From Bugula neritina (taxonomy: Eukaryota > Bryozoa > Gymnolaemata > Cheilostomatida > Bugulidae): a DNA stretch of 64,000 nt. Of the stretch, positions 47,501 to 58,844 are shown one piece after another. The first letter of the stretch is position 1. Each line of letters begins with the position of its first letter. The notes beneath the pieces are model-generated. The model saw only the letters and a program-made list of their open reading frames with translations. It ran no database searches and was not told where the DNA came from. A program made the position numbers and the translations under genes. The stretch covers positions 434,001 to 498,000 of the forward strand of contig OZ037773.1 of assembly GCA_964035545.1 (NCBI GenBank). The letters are read 5' to 3'.

Positions 47501-50500
47501 AAAACCATAATGCATTACCCAATTACTATGTTATTATGATACAGTATTCTATAACATAAGATGAGTATTGCCTTAGGACCATCAACACACCTGAATGTGA
47601 GGTAGGGAGGTCTGGTTAGGGCGAGGTCTCCAGGAACCCCCAGAGAGTCCTTCTGGGAGACTATTCAGAGGTAGCAGACTGATGTGGCCAGCAGCGTTCC
47701 TGACAGGCACAAGCATCAGGTGTTCTCCGTCAGGACCGCTTTCAGCTAACAGACGCTGACCTGTGCCCTGGTGTGGCAGCAGGAAATACCATGTAGGCAA
47801 TATAGACAGAGGTAGAAGTACATGATACAAATATACTCATGCAAGTTTATAGTCACCATCTCTGGGAGAAAACCTCTTATGAAAAGGGTTTTATTAAATC
47901 TGGTTAAGGACTTATTCAGATGAGGCACAGGAGCAATTGTGACTGGATGCTCTTCCTAACATCACCAATGACTTTTGTCTGGGTTCAAACCCATGACTTC
48001 TTAGTTTATAAGCAAATTTTCAAACCCCGAGATCCTTGGCTGCTCCCTAAGTGCGTGACACAAATACTCAAACGTTTTGCGAGGATTATAAAATTCAAAA
48101 CTCCTAATGTATAAAGCATGGCTATAATAATCCTAAATCTACTAGCCAATGTATTATTAAAATAGCATACGAGTGTTTGGTTTGGAGTTTCTGGTGAGAG
48201 AGTGTTTCTCAAATAATAATCTTCAGCTGTTATCAATGTTGGAGAAGTTGCCCTATAAAAGAAAACAAATCATTCCAATATTAAGTAATACTCCCTGAAT
48301 TTTGCTGTACATCAAATTTGACAGCAAACTTCTACAGCTTTTTGAAATTCTCTTAAAACCAAATTTAAACTGTAACTCAGAATTACCGAGTTTGAGTGGC
48401 GGTTCTGTTTTGATTTCCTGTTTCTGCAGCTTGTCTGTTGGTGACATCTCGGGGAACACCTTCTGGTGAATTACTGAGTCGTGCCATTCCCACTCTTTGT
48501 ACATACGGAGGAGACAAGTAGGAAAAGTCCTTCTACAGAATGTATCCAACAGGGTATAATGTGTAATCATTTCCACTGAGCAGGCATTCTGGCTGTAAGG
48601 TGAGGGGATATAATCTAATGAACAGGGAGGGGGTTCTAAGCCAGCTAACATGGCAGCAACAGAAAAAGCATATTCAAGCTTAAGCAGAACAAAAGGAATA
48701 AATAAATTTCAGCTGTAATATGCAGCAGCCGATTGAAATCAAATATTCTATGAATGAAGAAAGATGATAAACATGAGATGTACATACTTGTAAAGCACCA
48801 GTTGGTGCTAGTAGCTGTTGATAGAGTTGATGTCCCTCTGCATGTACTTTCTTACTAACTACTGGCTGGGTGTCAAGGACACTAGGTGACGTCTGCGTCT
48901 TTCTCCTCACTCTCTTAGTCCTGTGTCTCGAACGTGAACTGACATCAGTCAGAGCTTCTGTAGACACGTTTTCTAGGCCGCTGTTTGCTGTCACTTCCAG
49001 GGTTCTACTTTTCTCTGACTGGTGTACGGAACTATAGCTATAAGGTAAAGATTGTGCAGAGTTCAGACTCTCTACTCTACTTTGACCAGAAGTTTGCACT
49101 GCAGCATCAAGTTGGTATTTGAAGGAACTGCTGCTGCCCACCACAGATGTCTGTCCCGACATCAACTTTGTGCTGGTAATACTTTGGTCACTAATGTACT
49201 CTTGGAGTTGTCTTATATAAAAGTCTGCCGCGCTTGGTGACAGTGAGCTTTTCTTGGTGCCTTTGGTGTCAGTTTGAATGACCTTCAAATGAGACTGTGA
49301 ACTTTCGGAGCTGCAAACATTAATGTGTTTTTGCAAATAATTCTTACTAAAACTTCATTGGAATAGCATACTATGTTTCATGACAACATGTTCTATTTGC
49401 AAATATCTTATTAAAACAAAAACAAAGTCACTTTGACGTTTTGCTATATGGTTTTTACAGTTGAAAAAACTTTGCATGTTGGCTTTATTCTTTATTCTAA
49501 GAATTTTTTAGTTGAGGATGCTTGGAATTTATTTTATTTCTCATTTTGACAAAGCAGTAAGCGTAATGTTTGATAGAAATTATAGTATAACACAGCCTAC
49601 CCTACCCTACACTAGTACAGCTTACCCTACCCTACCCTACCCTAGCACAGCTTACCTTACCCTAGCACAGCTTACCCTACCCTAGCACAGCTTACCTTAC
49701 CCTAGCACAGCTTACCCTACCCTAGCACAGCTTACCCTACCCTAGCACAGCTTACCCTACCCTACCCTAGCACAGCTTACCCTACCCTAACTAATCTACC
49801 CTACCTTACCCTAGCACAGCCTACCCTACCCTAGCACAGCTTACCCTACCCTAACACAGCTTACCCTACCCTAGCACAGCTTACCCTACCCTAGCACAGC
49901 TTACCCTACCTTACCCTAGCACAGCCTACCCTACTCTAGCACAGCTTACCCTACCCTACCCTAGCACAGCTTACCCTACCCTAACTAATCTACCCTACCT
50001 TACCCTAGCACAGCCTACCCTACCCTAGCACAGCTTACCCTACCCTAACACAGCTTACCCTACCCTAGCACAGCTTACCCTACCCTAACTAATCTACCCT
50101 ACCTTACCCTAGCACAGCCTACCCTACTCTAGCACAGCTTACCCTACCCTAGCACAGCTTACCCTACCCTAGCACAGCTTACCCTACCCTAGCACAGCTT
50201 ACCCTACCCTAACACAGCTTACCCTACTCTAGCACAGCTTACCCTACCACAGCTTACCCTACCCTAACTAATCTACACTACCCTAACCTCAATTATCACA
50301 GCCCAACTTATACTTCAGCTAATAAATACTGCTAGCAAGATGTTTCGTCACCAAAATATAAATGAAAAACACTTCTAATTTACTTCAGCATACCCATCGG
50401 CAGCAGTGAGCTGTGCACCCGCTGGGAGTGTCAGCGTAGTGTCATTGGTATAAGCAGCATATCTGGAGTTGGTAATAGTTGCTTGATTGTTTAATCCCAA

Positions 50501-52397
50501 ATTTTCTAGCACAGTTATTTCTTCAGAGTTGTCCATACTGATGAGTGGAAGAGGTGGAGAGGAAGCCTCAGTAGCAAGAGGTAGAACTTCTAGCTCAAGG
50601 GCTTCTGGGAAACTAGAATTGGGAGACCAAAAACATATGAAAAACAATAAACAATGATACTAGTCGGCATTTTAAAATTAATCAAACAAATTTTATTTTA
50701 TTTGCCACAGAAATCAACTGTTGAACATGTTTATACCTTTTAACCCTTGACTCTTGAGTTTGACTTTCCATATCAGCAAGATCTTGTCTGCTGCTAGGTG
50801 ACATTGACCTCAACTCTAGGATGTGAGACCGCGAGTTTGATGCGGTGAGATACAAGCTGCTTTGATCAGAGACATTATCTGTGGATCTTCTATTTTCATT
50901 TAACCCAAGCTGAATAACTTCAGCTGGTTGATTAGGCTCAGCATCTGGTAGCCAATACCTTTCATTGTCCTTGAAAGTATGACTAGTCTTGAAGCAACAA
51001 TAAAAACCATTATACATCCTATTTGTATTGTATCAGAAGTAGTAATTTTTATCTAAAAGGTGAAATGCTAAGCTATGAGGGATTCATAGCAAATTCAGTT
51101 ATGTGAAGTAAATTCAGTATAAGTTAGGGCACATAACCGTTAAACACATATTTTGCCAAAATGCAATTTTGGCCCTGTTAGGCCCAGGCAAAGTAGGGCA
51201 ACAATAATAAAATATTTCTCTGTTTTAAATCCTTCACTGAAAACATTTTGAAATAAAAAACTATTATGCTTTGTAAATTTGCTCCTTACTTTGAATAGCT
51301 CAGAGACTGAAATATTATGAATTGCCAGGATTTTAGTTTATAGATATGACTGTTGTTTTATAATTAACATTCTAGTTTAAACTAGCAGACGGTCTCTTTA
51401 ACTCACTGTTGGTATTGTGTTTCTGTTTACTACCCTGTTGGCATCTTCATGTCTCTCACACTCTTCAGTCAAATGGTCAACCACCTCACCATATGTGTCA
51501 AATGATTTCTGACACTGAGGACATCTGTGAAAAGTGCCATAGTTATATTTTAATTAGAAGCAAAAAGTGCAGGAAAAATGATCTTTATTTTATTCTTATT
51601 TTAATATTTTGTTAGAATCAAAAAAATTTAGTTGAAACTCAATTCCAGTAAAACATTTTTGCCACTACCATGAACCTCAAACTGAAAAATTGGATTTTGG
51701 TTACTTAGAATCAGAATGATGGTCATAAAATTAACTTATATTCTAATAGTAATAGGAATACTCAGACTACCAGTATCTAGTATCTAGCTACACTAATACT
51801 AGTACTATGACTATATAGTTATAGTGATACTAATAGTAATACTAATTAATAATATTAGGAGTATAATAATATTCATAATATAGTTACACCAACACTATTA
51901 GTCTATACTCTATTACTATAACTATTGTCTATTAGTAATTGAGTATTACTATTAGTATTAGACTTAGTATTACTAATAGTAGGTATAACTATGACCATCT
52001 AGTATCTAGTTACACCAACACTAATACTGTGACTATATAGTTACACTAATACTAAAACTATGACTTGCGTGAATGCAATAAATAAAACTAGTTACACTAA
52101 TTCATAATATAATATGTTCGTGCACCCACAGCAATTACCTAACATCTACCAGCTGATAAATTAGTGCAGCAAATGAGTTGAGAAGATTGCTTAGTAACTT
52201 AGCAGACAACTCCAGCTACTTTGATGTAGAACACCGACCTCTGGGCTTCTGATGACGTACTTTAAACCAAAATGTGATAATCAAGGACACACGCACAGCA
52301 AACACACACCATGTAATTGTAAAATGAAAATGTAAAGCTTGGGTACTTACTCTATGGCTAACAAATAGTCGTCTGTGTTATCCAAATCAGATGCCAT
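26093..52397 (-). CDS. FBXO41: Giant FBXO41-like protein: C2HC zinc finger, long disordered region, F-box, LRR (41 exons, about 2,914 aa)
   Basis: Exons, 5' to 3' on the minus strand (high end first): 52397-52351, 51524-51434, 50987-50737, 50612-50394, 49310-48788, 48532-48387, 48252-48171, 47767-47591, 47161-47058, 46972-46888, 45724-45528, 44836-44709, 44494-44294, 43965-43676, 43198-42988, 42780-42652, 42104-42034, 41892-41785, 41165-40927, 40258-40057, 39492-39264, 38977-38805, 38131-38098, 37428-37282, 37058-36273, 35573-35396, 34949-34824, 34236-34049, 33838-32883, 32747-32601, 32276-32171, 31755-31567, 31309-31142, 30824-30647, 30129-29997, 29415-29242, 28589-28373, 28182-28027, 27765-27642, 27208-26998, 26716-26093. 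Residues 17-38 form CPQC...H...C. Residues 1362-2106 are Q/P/H/S-rich. The F-box (HIFEYLDLKTLSSVSEVCREW) spans the 29242/28589 junction. LRRs follow (GLESLLKASN; WQLGSGCRLIDTLLLAPTEPC; LRMLCVGGKGITARGL), matching FBXO41 block by block. The tail has PPPIPPKPP. It probably acts as an SCF-type ubiquitin-ligase adaptor. The 22/23 and 23/24 junctions are weak, and a split into two genes is not excluded. Confidence 0.8.
28845..29150. repeat. 25-bp minisatellite in intron 36 of the FBXO41-like gene
   Basis: About twelve nearly identical copies of GGCTATGTAGTTGTCTTATC followed by ATATA. Very low divergence between copies suggests recent expansion. Confidence 0.95.
31783..32005. repeat. 40-bp minisatellite in intron 31 of the FBXO41-like gene
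   Basis: About five copies of a unit containing GATGTCACAAGAGTATCGTC and TACAGAACAGGAAGTAGTAT. It begins about 25 bp from the acceptor of exon 32. Confidence 0.93.
32428..32512 (+). repeat. tRNA-derived SINE-like module
   Basis: CCCCCTCTAATGGTTAGC (A-box-like), GGCTTGCAAG at the anticodon position, then GTGGTTCAATTCC (B-box-like) and a GGGGGCA end able to pair with the 5' C-run. It is followed by AT-rich sequence. The arms pair poorly, so it is probably a SINE head or tRNA pseudogene and not a functional tRNA. Confidence 0.55.
34272..34822. repeat. 18-19-bp minisatellite filling intron 27 of the FBXO41-like gene
   Basis: Units of ACTGTATTACTATATAAT with TAC, GAT and CAC variants, later shortening to TACTATATTACTGTA. 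The array runs up to the donor of exon 27 at 34823 and occupies almost the whole intron. Confidence 0.93.
35735..36005. repeat. About 47-bp minisatellite in intron 25 of the FBXO41-like gene
   Basis: Five to six copies containing AGATACACTCAGTTATACAT and ATAACATCATGTAAAGTAAG. Confidence 0.92.
37706..38050. repeat. 17-bp minisatellite interrupted by a non-repeat insert (intron 23 of the FBXO41-like gene)
   Basis: Copies of AGTGACAGTATATTAGT occur at 37713-37745 and again from 37893 to 38045 (about nine copies). The 150 bp between them is unrelated sequence of more balanced base composition. Confidence 0.9.
38345..38600. repeat. Two adjacent short arrays in intron 22 of the FBXO41-like gene
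   Basis: About seven copies of CTGTCTCTATAAATATCATA, then three copies of CTGATCAGATATAATTAGTT plus AAGACAA. Confidence 0.9.
40545..40915. repeat. 21-bp minisatellite next to exon 19 of the FBXO41-like gene
   Basis: About eighteen copies of AGCCTTAGAGTGAGTATACA, ending about 11 bp from the exon 19 donor. The 3n unit keeps frames open on both strands; those ORFs are artefacts. Confidence 0.95.
41205..41350. repeat. About 12-bp repeat, ACTAGCAGCGTT
   Basis: About a dozen copies with AGCGTT/AGAATT variants, starting some 40 bp upstream of the acceptor of exon 19 in intron 18 of the FBXO41-like gene. Confidence 0.92.
41443..41501. repeat. (AT)n microsatellite
   Basis: Poly-A followed by more than twenty AT dinucleotides in intron 18 of the FBXO41-like gene. 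Confidence 0.97.
45815..46274. mobile_element. MITE with long terminal inverted repeats (460 bp, non-coding)
   Basis: The left end GTAGGGCCACACGACGCGTT and the reverse complement of the right end begin identically. After a short offset both continue GAGCGTGA and then GACGTGCGAGAAATCCCATT. No ORF is present. The TAGGG start is of hAT type, but the flanks (TTATGTG on the left, CATTATAT on the right) give no clean 8-bp target duplication, so the superfamily is uncertain. It lies in intron 10 of the FBXO41-like gene. Confidence 0.85.
47925..48060 (-). repeat. Possible tRNA-like SINE remnant
   Basis: On the minus strand it reads GGAGCAGCCAAGGATCTCGG, then AAGAAGTCATGGGTTTGAACCCAG, which contains a B-box-like GGTTTGAACCC. 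A module with a similar head (GCAGCCGTGGTATAGGGGTT) is on the minus strand near 19050-19090. Low confidence. Confidence 0.35.
49590..50275. repeat. 20-bp G/C-skewed minisatellite in intron 4 of the FBXO41-like gene
   Basis: About thirty units of TACCCTACCCTAGCACAGCT, with extra CCTAC blocks and occasional AACTAATC variants forming a higher-order repeat. On the transcribed-sense (minus) strand each unit gives two GGG runs, so neighbouring units provide four or more. Confidence 0.95.
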
Positions 52398-53516
52398 GCA
52401 ATTCTATTCCACCTTCACTTACATTATTATAATCAACAAGTGGGACTAATTAGTTAGCATTTATAACTAGCAATGTGTTGCAACATTTTGACAGACACAA
52501 TGACATTGGGTCAAAAACTATTTTTAGTAATTCCATTGTTGCTCTTATGTAGCTTGATTTACAGAGGCAACTTTTAGTATAATGTTCTACTCTATGAAGT
52601 TCATTTTAACACCATTTGATTACTGCGGGCATTTTTGTATCCCATCTTCAAATATGTAGAGAGAACACAACTTCGAATCAAAATCATTTGCCAGAAGCAA
52701 TACAAAACAACAAAATGAAATGTGGTTCACGAAGTATATACCTATGCCCTATGGTGTGTCTGTATGTTTTTGTCGAAAAGAAAAGCAAAATTCACATGAG
52801 ATGTAAAAACCAAAATAACTAAATAACAGCTAATTGCAATGAAAACCAACTTTGTAAATTATACACAAGCAAAATAAATGCTGGTGGTGTCCAGCTAAGG
52901 GGTATGTCTACCTTAGATCATATTAACTCCCCCTGCAGGACCTTGGAACCCACCCTTCCCATTCCTCTAAATTATACCCGAGACTATATTATGTTCTGGT
53001 ACAATAAACTTGAATTGTTTACATATCAACGTTGCACGTTATATTCATTGCTGATATAACAATTGTATTGTTTATTTTTTGTTCATTTATTTTTATCTAT
53101 TTCAGAGCTATGGGAAGGCTATATTTTGTATTTACTTATATATTATTATATATCATTATATTTACTTATATACTTATATATTATTCATACTTTGCCCTGA
53201 CAAACACTTCAATAGCAGCTGAGTTTTTTAAGTTGCTATACATAAATGTCTTATATTTTAAATATTATAGAGAAAGTTAATATTTAAAAGCAGAGAGCAC
53301 AGATTACTTTTCAACGTGCTTTTTAATCCAATAAATTATTTTGCTGAATCTAGAATCAGATGTAAACAGTGCAACTTTAGATTTCATAATGTTTTGCTAG
53401 TTATTCCTAAATACTACGTTTCTACTTGATTAAGTCATATTCAGTGTTTGAATATAATTCCATGTAGGTAGAACATGACTTAAAGTAGAGACTTGAATAT
53501 CATGGAAAAGTAATTG
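52398..53516. other. Intergenic region between the TRIM gene and the FBXO41-like gene
   Basis: It should contain the promoter and 5' UTR of the FBXO41-like gene. No TATA box in a convincing place, exon or repeat array was seen; mostly AT-rich single-copy sequence. A TTTATT at 53517 (AATAAA on the minus strand) is a candidate polyadenylation signal for the TRIM gene. Confidence 0.5.
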
Positions 53517-53870
53517 TTTATTGCCAAAAATAAAAACTGAAGTTATCTAGGATTTCAGACCAAAACCAAAGCTATTGCAACAACATAAATCATAAAAAAC
53601 TATACATACATGATCATGCTTAAACATAAGTTTTGCTTATAAATTAGTGATTTCAGTAACTAATAGTTATTTTGCAGTTCAAACCGAAAGATTCAGAGAG
53701 AAGTGTACGTAAAATTGAATAGCTTCCACTGCTCTAGTTTTAGTAGAATATGTCAGCATGGAAATATTTCTGTATAACTACAAAACAAAACCATGATGTC
53801 CCAAACTAATAATAAAAAATAAACTCAAACATTTGATCCGCAGGAACAAATGAAAAGCCAATCGAGTGAA

Positions 53871-56800
53871 TCATCTTTCTATTTTAAAAACATGCAGTTT
53901 CCTGTCACTCCATCCTGGCACGGCAATAATTCCGTCTTTAATGCTTGGCACTCCGCCAGTTTTTGGTAAATCATCGTGAATGAGAGTCGTAAGTAAATTG
54001 CCTGCAAATTGAAATTAGTTGTACTTTAACTAATGCCAAATGCATTTCTCATTGTCCCTTTGGCTGGAACCAAAATGTGTTTGTTAATAAGACCTTGATT
54101 TTGCAACAGTATTTAAGAATGGAAAAATATTTAGTCGCCTTACCTCCCAGTGAGATGATGTAGATTGCTCTTTGGTTATTTCTGGTAGAAACGTAGATAA
54201 GTTCGTCAGAGTCTGTGCACAACCTGTTTCCGCTTTTTAATTTGTCACATTGCCAGATACTTGTCAGAGCCCCATCTTCAAACTTATACTTGATCAGTTT
54301 ACCTTCACCAAGCCCGAGCAAATGACCGTCAGACAAAAAGTGTAAACTCCGTGGGAAAACTGCGGGAATAAAACTTTCCTTTTGCTCAGTCTGTAAATCA
54401 AAAATGATAAGTTCTTTGCTGTCCGGATTATTGAACGCAATGTATCTGTCCGAGACCGTCATATCTGCTGCACCATCACCAGTCTGTTCAAAGCTCAACA
54501 GCTCTTCCCTTTCTGTGAAACAGCCATTCAAACACATTTCTATTTTACATTTATTAGCATCTTTTTGTAAAATGTAAATATGATCTCCGTTGTGTTCAAC
54601 AGCAGTTGTTACTGCAACTTTATCTGTCATCTTCCGTGTAACCATTTGGTAGTTCCTGTTCAGAAGCTGTACTCCGGAATGAGTAGCAATAAGAATACCG
54701 CGCTTCCGTTTATGACTTGCTGAGTAACAAAAACCATCTGTTCCATGTTCAGATAGGGGCTTCAGTGCAGAGGGCAGCGTCATGAGTCTAATATTAAGCT
54801 GAGAATCAGTGTCGTAGCCTGCAATACAAATCAGACATATACATAAAGCTATAACTTTTGGACACAATATTTGCTATGGTTCTCTATTTATGAGCAAATC
54901 CAATAAAATGCATTTGATAGGCTGTCATGGTTTGACAAGTATAATGCATGGGTGATCCTATTGCAAGTCTGAAACGCATGAAACTGACTAATAGAGAAAT
55001 AATTTGCAAATAAAATCAAACTACCGTCTATAAATATTTCAATTTCTTATGATTGAGTTCTCTAACAATATCCATGAATTTGACCTGTTATGTAAGGTGT
55101 ACCATTTTAATCGGTGCCGTTTTTACCAAGCACTGCTTAGTACTTATAAAGACTTCTCTATTTTAAAAACATTTATAAATTATTCATAACGAAAACAAGT
55201 TTATAGATATGCTTCTACTTCAGTTAACACTGTACTATACTCTGTCCTATTACTGTGAAAAACACTCGCACGGTACTATACTTTGTCCTATTACTGTGAA
55301 AAACACTCGCATGGTACTAACTCTGTGGGTCGAGGTTCTCAACAACACTTGGTGTGTTATCAATAAGAATCTGATCTGGGCCCTGTTTCTCTATTGTCTC
55401 TACTCTCTCAGCTAATCCCTTCTTCTGCTTGATCATCTCAGTAATGTGACCATTATTCAGCAGAGTCTGCATTTCGGCAGTCAACTTCTCCAGGTTGTCT
55501 TTCTTCATCATCAGCTGGTTGTAATGATACTCCACCTGACTGGTAATCTTTGCTCTGTGATTAGTTATCTGTTGTATCAGTGATTGACTCTCTTCCTCTA
55601 TTGTCCTGATCTGCTCACACATAAAACATGGTAGTATATGTGGTGAAGACCAAGTTACATGGAATAGAACTTTAAAATTACATGCCTCAGCTAAATTGTT
55701 AATTCAACTTATCTATTACTATTGGAAACCTTCAGTAATCAACAAGGAGTAATACATAAATAATTGGCTAAGCTTATTCAATAGAGAGACAGTGTATTCT
55801 ATATAAAGCAATAGTAGACTGATTCATAACACAAAACATTGCTACATTTATGTTTACAAAATGTTGTGTGTGTGGGTAGTAATAAGTAATAACATTCTAA
55901 TTAAAATTATCAAACTAACAGGACAATGAAACAAAGTGGGGTTTTATTGGTCAAAGTAAAATTAGGTTAATTCACTGGTTGATGACAGCCTATTTCACAT
56001 AACAGCCTTTTCTATCAGTTATAACTTCCCTTTTCTATGATTGCTATATCACTTTACAACGCACGCACGCACACGCGCGCGCACACACGCGCCCAAACGC
56101 ATGCACGGGCACACACATGCACATGTGATTGGATAGTTAAACAATCCTTCATTATTAATGACTACACCTCATATATCTTTGATTTGCAAGCATTCTATTC
56201 CTGTCACGTTAGCCTGATGTTTCTCACTTACTCTAATGTGCTTTTAAAGGAGGTAAAATATGTCACCTCATTACTTGCTTCAGTTAATTCAAAAGCACTG
56301 AGTGTAATTTAATCAAGGTTAAACATGGTGGATGCTGTAGCTGTACCAACTTGAATATTTTTAACTCTTATAATCTCCTTCAACATTTCTCCGCATTTCT
56401 GCTCTTGAATGTCTAAGTCTCGCCATATTTTCTTGTCCTGCTCTAACACTTCCATTTTTTTCTGAGCAACGCTTTTAATCTGAGCTTCTAAATACGAGTT
56501 GACTTGGGCTTTCAACGACGTGAGGGATTTGAATTTATGTGATTTCAGTCCTAAAACATATTGGAGTTGTTTTAGCACATGCAAGAACTCCATTATGCAG
56601 TGTTGAGTTTACCCAGTTGCCCCTGTAGAGTAATGCAAGTTTGTAAGCCGGAGGCATCCGGTTCAAATCCCAGTAAAGGCAAAAGTTTTATGCATTTTAA
56701 GGTACTGTATTTTTACATTAATTATACTGTGCGGGTTAAACTGTGAACCTAACGTCTTTGATTAACAATCAATGATATTTTGCTACTAACCAGTGAGAAT

Positions 56801-58282
56801 GCATAAGAATGTACCTGTGCAATCAGTTGCATCAATCTCGCACTCAAAGCAGACAAGCTTATCACATGTGATGCAGGCTCTCACAAGGACATCTTCGTGC
56901 TGGGGGCATAATGGTCTACTATACTGAGAGGGAGCTTTTTGATAGATGTTAATATCAACTTCCTTGTGTGAACTTCCAAAGTGTGACTGGTGTGTCTGAA
57001 ATATAATATTTTAATTTGTAAAAACTACGTATATGGATTTGATAAGATATGCATATATTTTTAAACAAACTTTCAAAAATCATTTTAAAAACAAAAAATT
57101 CTGTCTGTAGGTTAAAGCTGCTATATATATATTGGCCAGTAAGAAACTTGTCAACCTACATGGAAGTATTGTTGATTGCATAGCAATGGAGAGTAAACTG
57201 ACGTTAGAAATATTATTAGGAATTGTCTTCCTTTTTAGAAAGAAACATCAGAAAATATACAATAAAGAACATAATGTTAATATAACTACTAATCCTAAAC
57301 CTTTGTTTCGTGTAGTTTTATGTAACATAAACAATGCAACAGATGAAATGTTTTTTGAAAATATAAACTTTACAAATTTCTAATAATAACATAATCTGTT
57401 TCAAGAAAAATTTTGCTATTAATTTTCTATGACTGTTTTTCTTTAATTTAGTATAAATTTAAGTTTAAAACTTGCATAGAAAACTGAGCAATTGAAATAG
57501 TGTTTTGCTACACAAAAATGAAAAAGCACAAGCTTGGCAAAATCAAATTTTATAGAGGTTTTTGACAAGCATTAAATAATATACTTTAGTTTATGTACCT
57601 CCCAATGCCGAGAGCAGAGCTTGTCTCCACATGTCACACAATAACATTTGGCTATTTGACCTTGACATTTGTTAGCCGTGCAAAACAAATCTTCTCTTGC
57701 AGCAACTTTTGCTAAGCTATCAACATTCAGTGACCTGTGCACCTTCCTGTGAACAGAAAAAATATCTTTTCTAACATGCGAGTTAACTTCTATAGCAGCA
57801 TACTCTGTGTGTTGTTGTAACTTTGCTAGTTACTACAAGTATGGGTTATTAGTGTGTGCTTGCTGTGCTAGAACATAACTCTTCTAGATAGGCTTCGGGG
57901 AGAGAACCAAGTATCAGTTGTAGTTGAACAAAATTGTAATGGCTAGCAGAAGTAACCCCCCCCCCCCCCGTGTCCCCCCCCCCAGTGTTCTCTGGTAAAC
58001 ATAATGTGATGGATTATGGTCAGGAACGCCGTCTCTATTCCAGTCATGTCGCCTGTACATGCGGCGGCGCCTTCATTTGATACACTTACTATACGAATAT
58101 GTCACGTGTGACACTTACTTGCAGGTAGGGCAAGTGACTGATTTGTGTTTCTTGTAATGTCCTTGAATACAACTCAGACAGAATGCATGTAGACAGGGCA
58201 ACTCCCTTGGATCTCTCATAAATTCCTTCCTTGAAATACAATAGCCACACTCGTAGTTGGTTGGTAGAGATGAGGCGGCCAT
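53871..58282 (-). CDS. TRIM-family E3 ligase: RING, two B-boxes, coiled coil, probable beta-propeller (complete, 7 exons, 595 aa)
   Basis: Exons on the minus strand (high end first): 58282-58119, 57746-57599, 56995-56815, 56550-56351, 55610-55322, 54818-54144, 54001-53871. All are in phase with GT-AG introns, ATG at 58282 and TGA at 53871-53873. Residues 12-54 are a C3HC4 RING (C12, C15, C30, H32, C35, C38, C51, C54). Residues about 70-105 form a B-box 1 (CTANKCQGQIAKCYCVTC). Residues about 130-160 form a second B-box (LCPQHEDVLVRACITCDKLV). A coiled coil rich in K, E, Q and I fills about 166-330 (exons 4-5). Residues 330-595 contain repeated beta-strand units (DRYIAFNNPDSKELIIFD; DELIYVSTRNNQRAIYIIS) ending in VFKIER, compatible with a beta-propeller though not a clear NHL repeat. 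By family it would be a RING-type ubiquitin ligase; such genes are often expanded in marine invertebrates, so no one-to-one orthologue is claimed. Confidence 0.9.
56058..56126. repeat. (CA)n/(CACG)n microsatellite in TRIM intron 4
   Basis: CACGCACGCACACGCGCGCG and similar alternating purine-pyrimidine sequence. Confidence 0.9.
56625..56692 (+). repeat. tRNA-derived SINE-like module
   Basis: Begins TTGCCCCTGTAGAGTAATGC, with GGAGGCATCCGGTTCAAATC (B-box-like) and an AAAGGCAA end able to pair with the 5' TTGCC. It sits in TRIM intron 3. Layout is like the modules at 11768 and 32428. Confidence 0.55.
57955..57984. repeat. Poly-C tracts in TRIM intron 1
   Basis: Two C-runs of ten or more, separated by GTGT. 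The minus (sense) strand therefore has long G-runs. Confidence 0.95.
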
Positions 58283-58844
58283 TTTGAATGATCATTAGCC
58301 GATTGGCTGCAACGCATGGATTAAAGGTATTACACATAGCAAATAAATATTCAGATTTATACAACTTTCTTGAGTGTCAGAGTAAAACAGTCACTCTAAA
58401 TAACATATTATTATTGTCTTACCATATTTGAATGATTACTGTGTACACAATATTTATGTGTCAAATAATACACAGATTTATGCCGCAAGTTGGGAGGGAG
58501 AAAAAGGCTAAACCTTCTGCAATTAGCGAAATGTGGTTAGAAATGTGTATGATTTATGGAGCCTGACCAATCAAAATGGCACAGGTAAAAATGGAATAGG
58601 TAATAATAGCACAGGTTATAATGACAAAATTGGAAAAGTAAGTAAAAGTGGCTCTATCTTAGTGAGTAAAATGTTTATGCATTTAGTTTTAATGGACAAA
58701 AACCGCAACATAATATAACTAATTTTCATCAGTTTCATGGTGCTGGTCTTAATTGGATTGGCAAAAAAGTTCTCCAAACTTATGCTCAAAGACACTATTT
58801 TTGGTGCGACTATAGTCCCAAGCTTCCCTATATCAGTTTTATTT
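58283..58844. other. Upstream flank of the TRIM gene
   Basis: AT-rich, with no exon or transposon end recognised. It should contain the TRIM promoter. Confidence 0.5.

Noticed and set aside
48253-48651. 132-codon minus-strand ORF as an exon of the FBXO41-like gene
   Set aside because: Its frame breaks the phase chain on both sides; exon 48387-48532 read in another frame fits both neighbours exactly.
49590-50275. Interstitial telomere
   Set aside because: TAGGG doublets are separated by a constant GCTGTGC-type spacer and organised as a 20-bp minisatellite, so it is not a true telomeric tract.
58089-58364. Minus-strand ORF starting upstream of the RING exon
   Set aside because: It is in a different frame from the C3HC4 RING; the RING frame starts at the ATG at 58282 and splices in phase.
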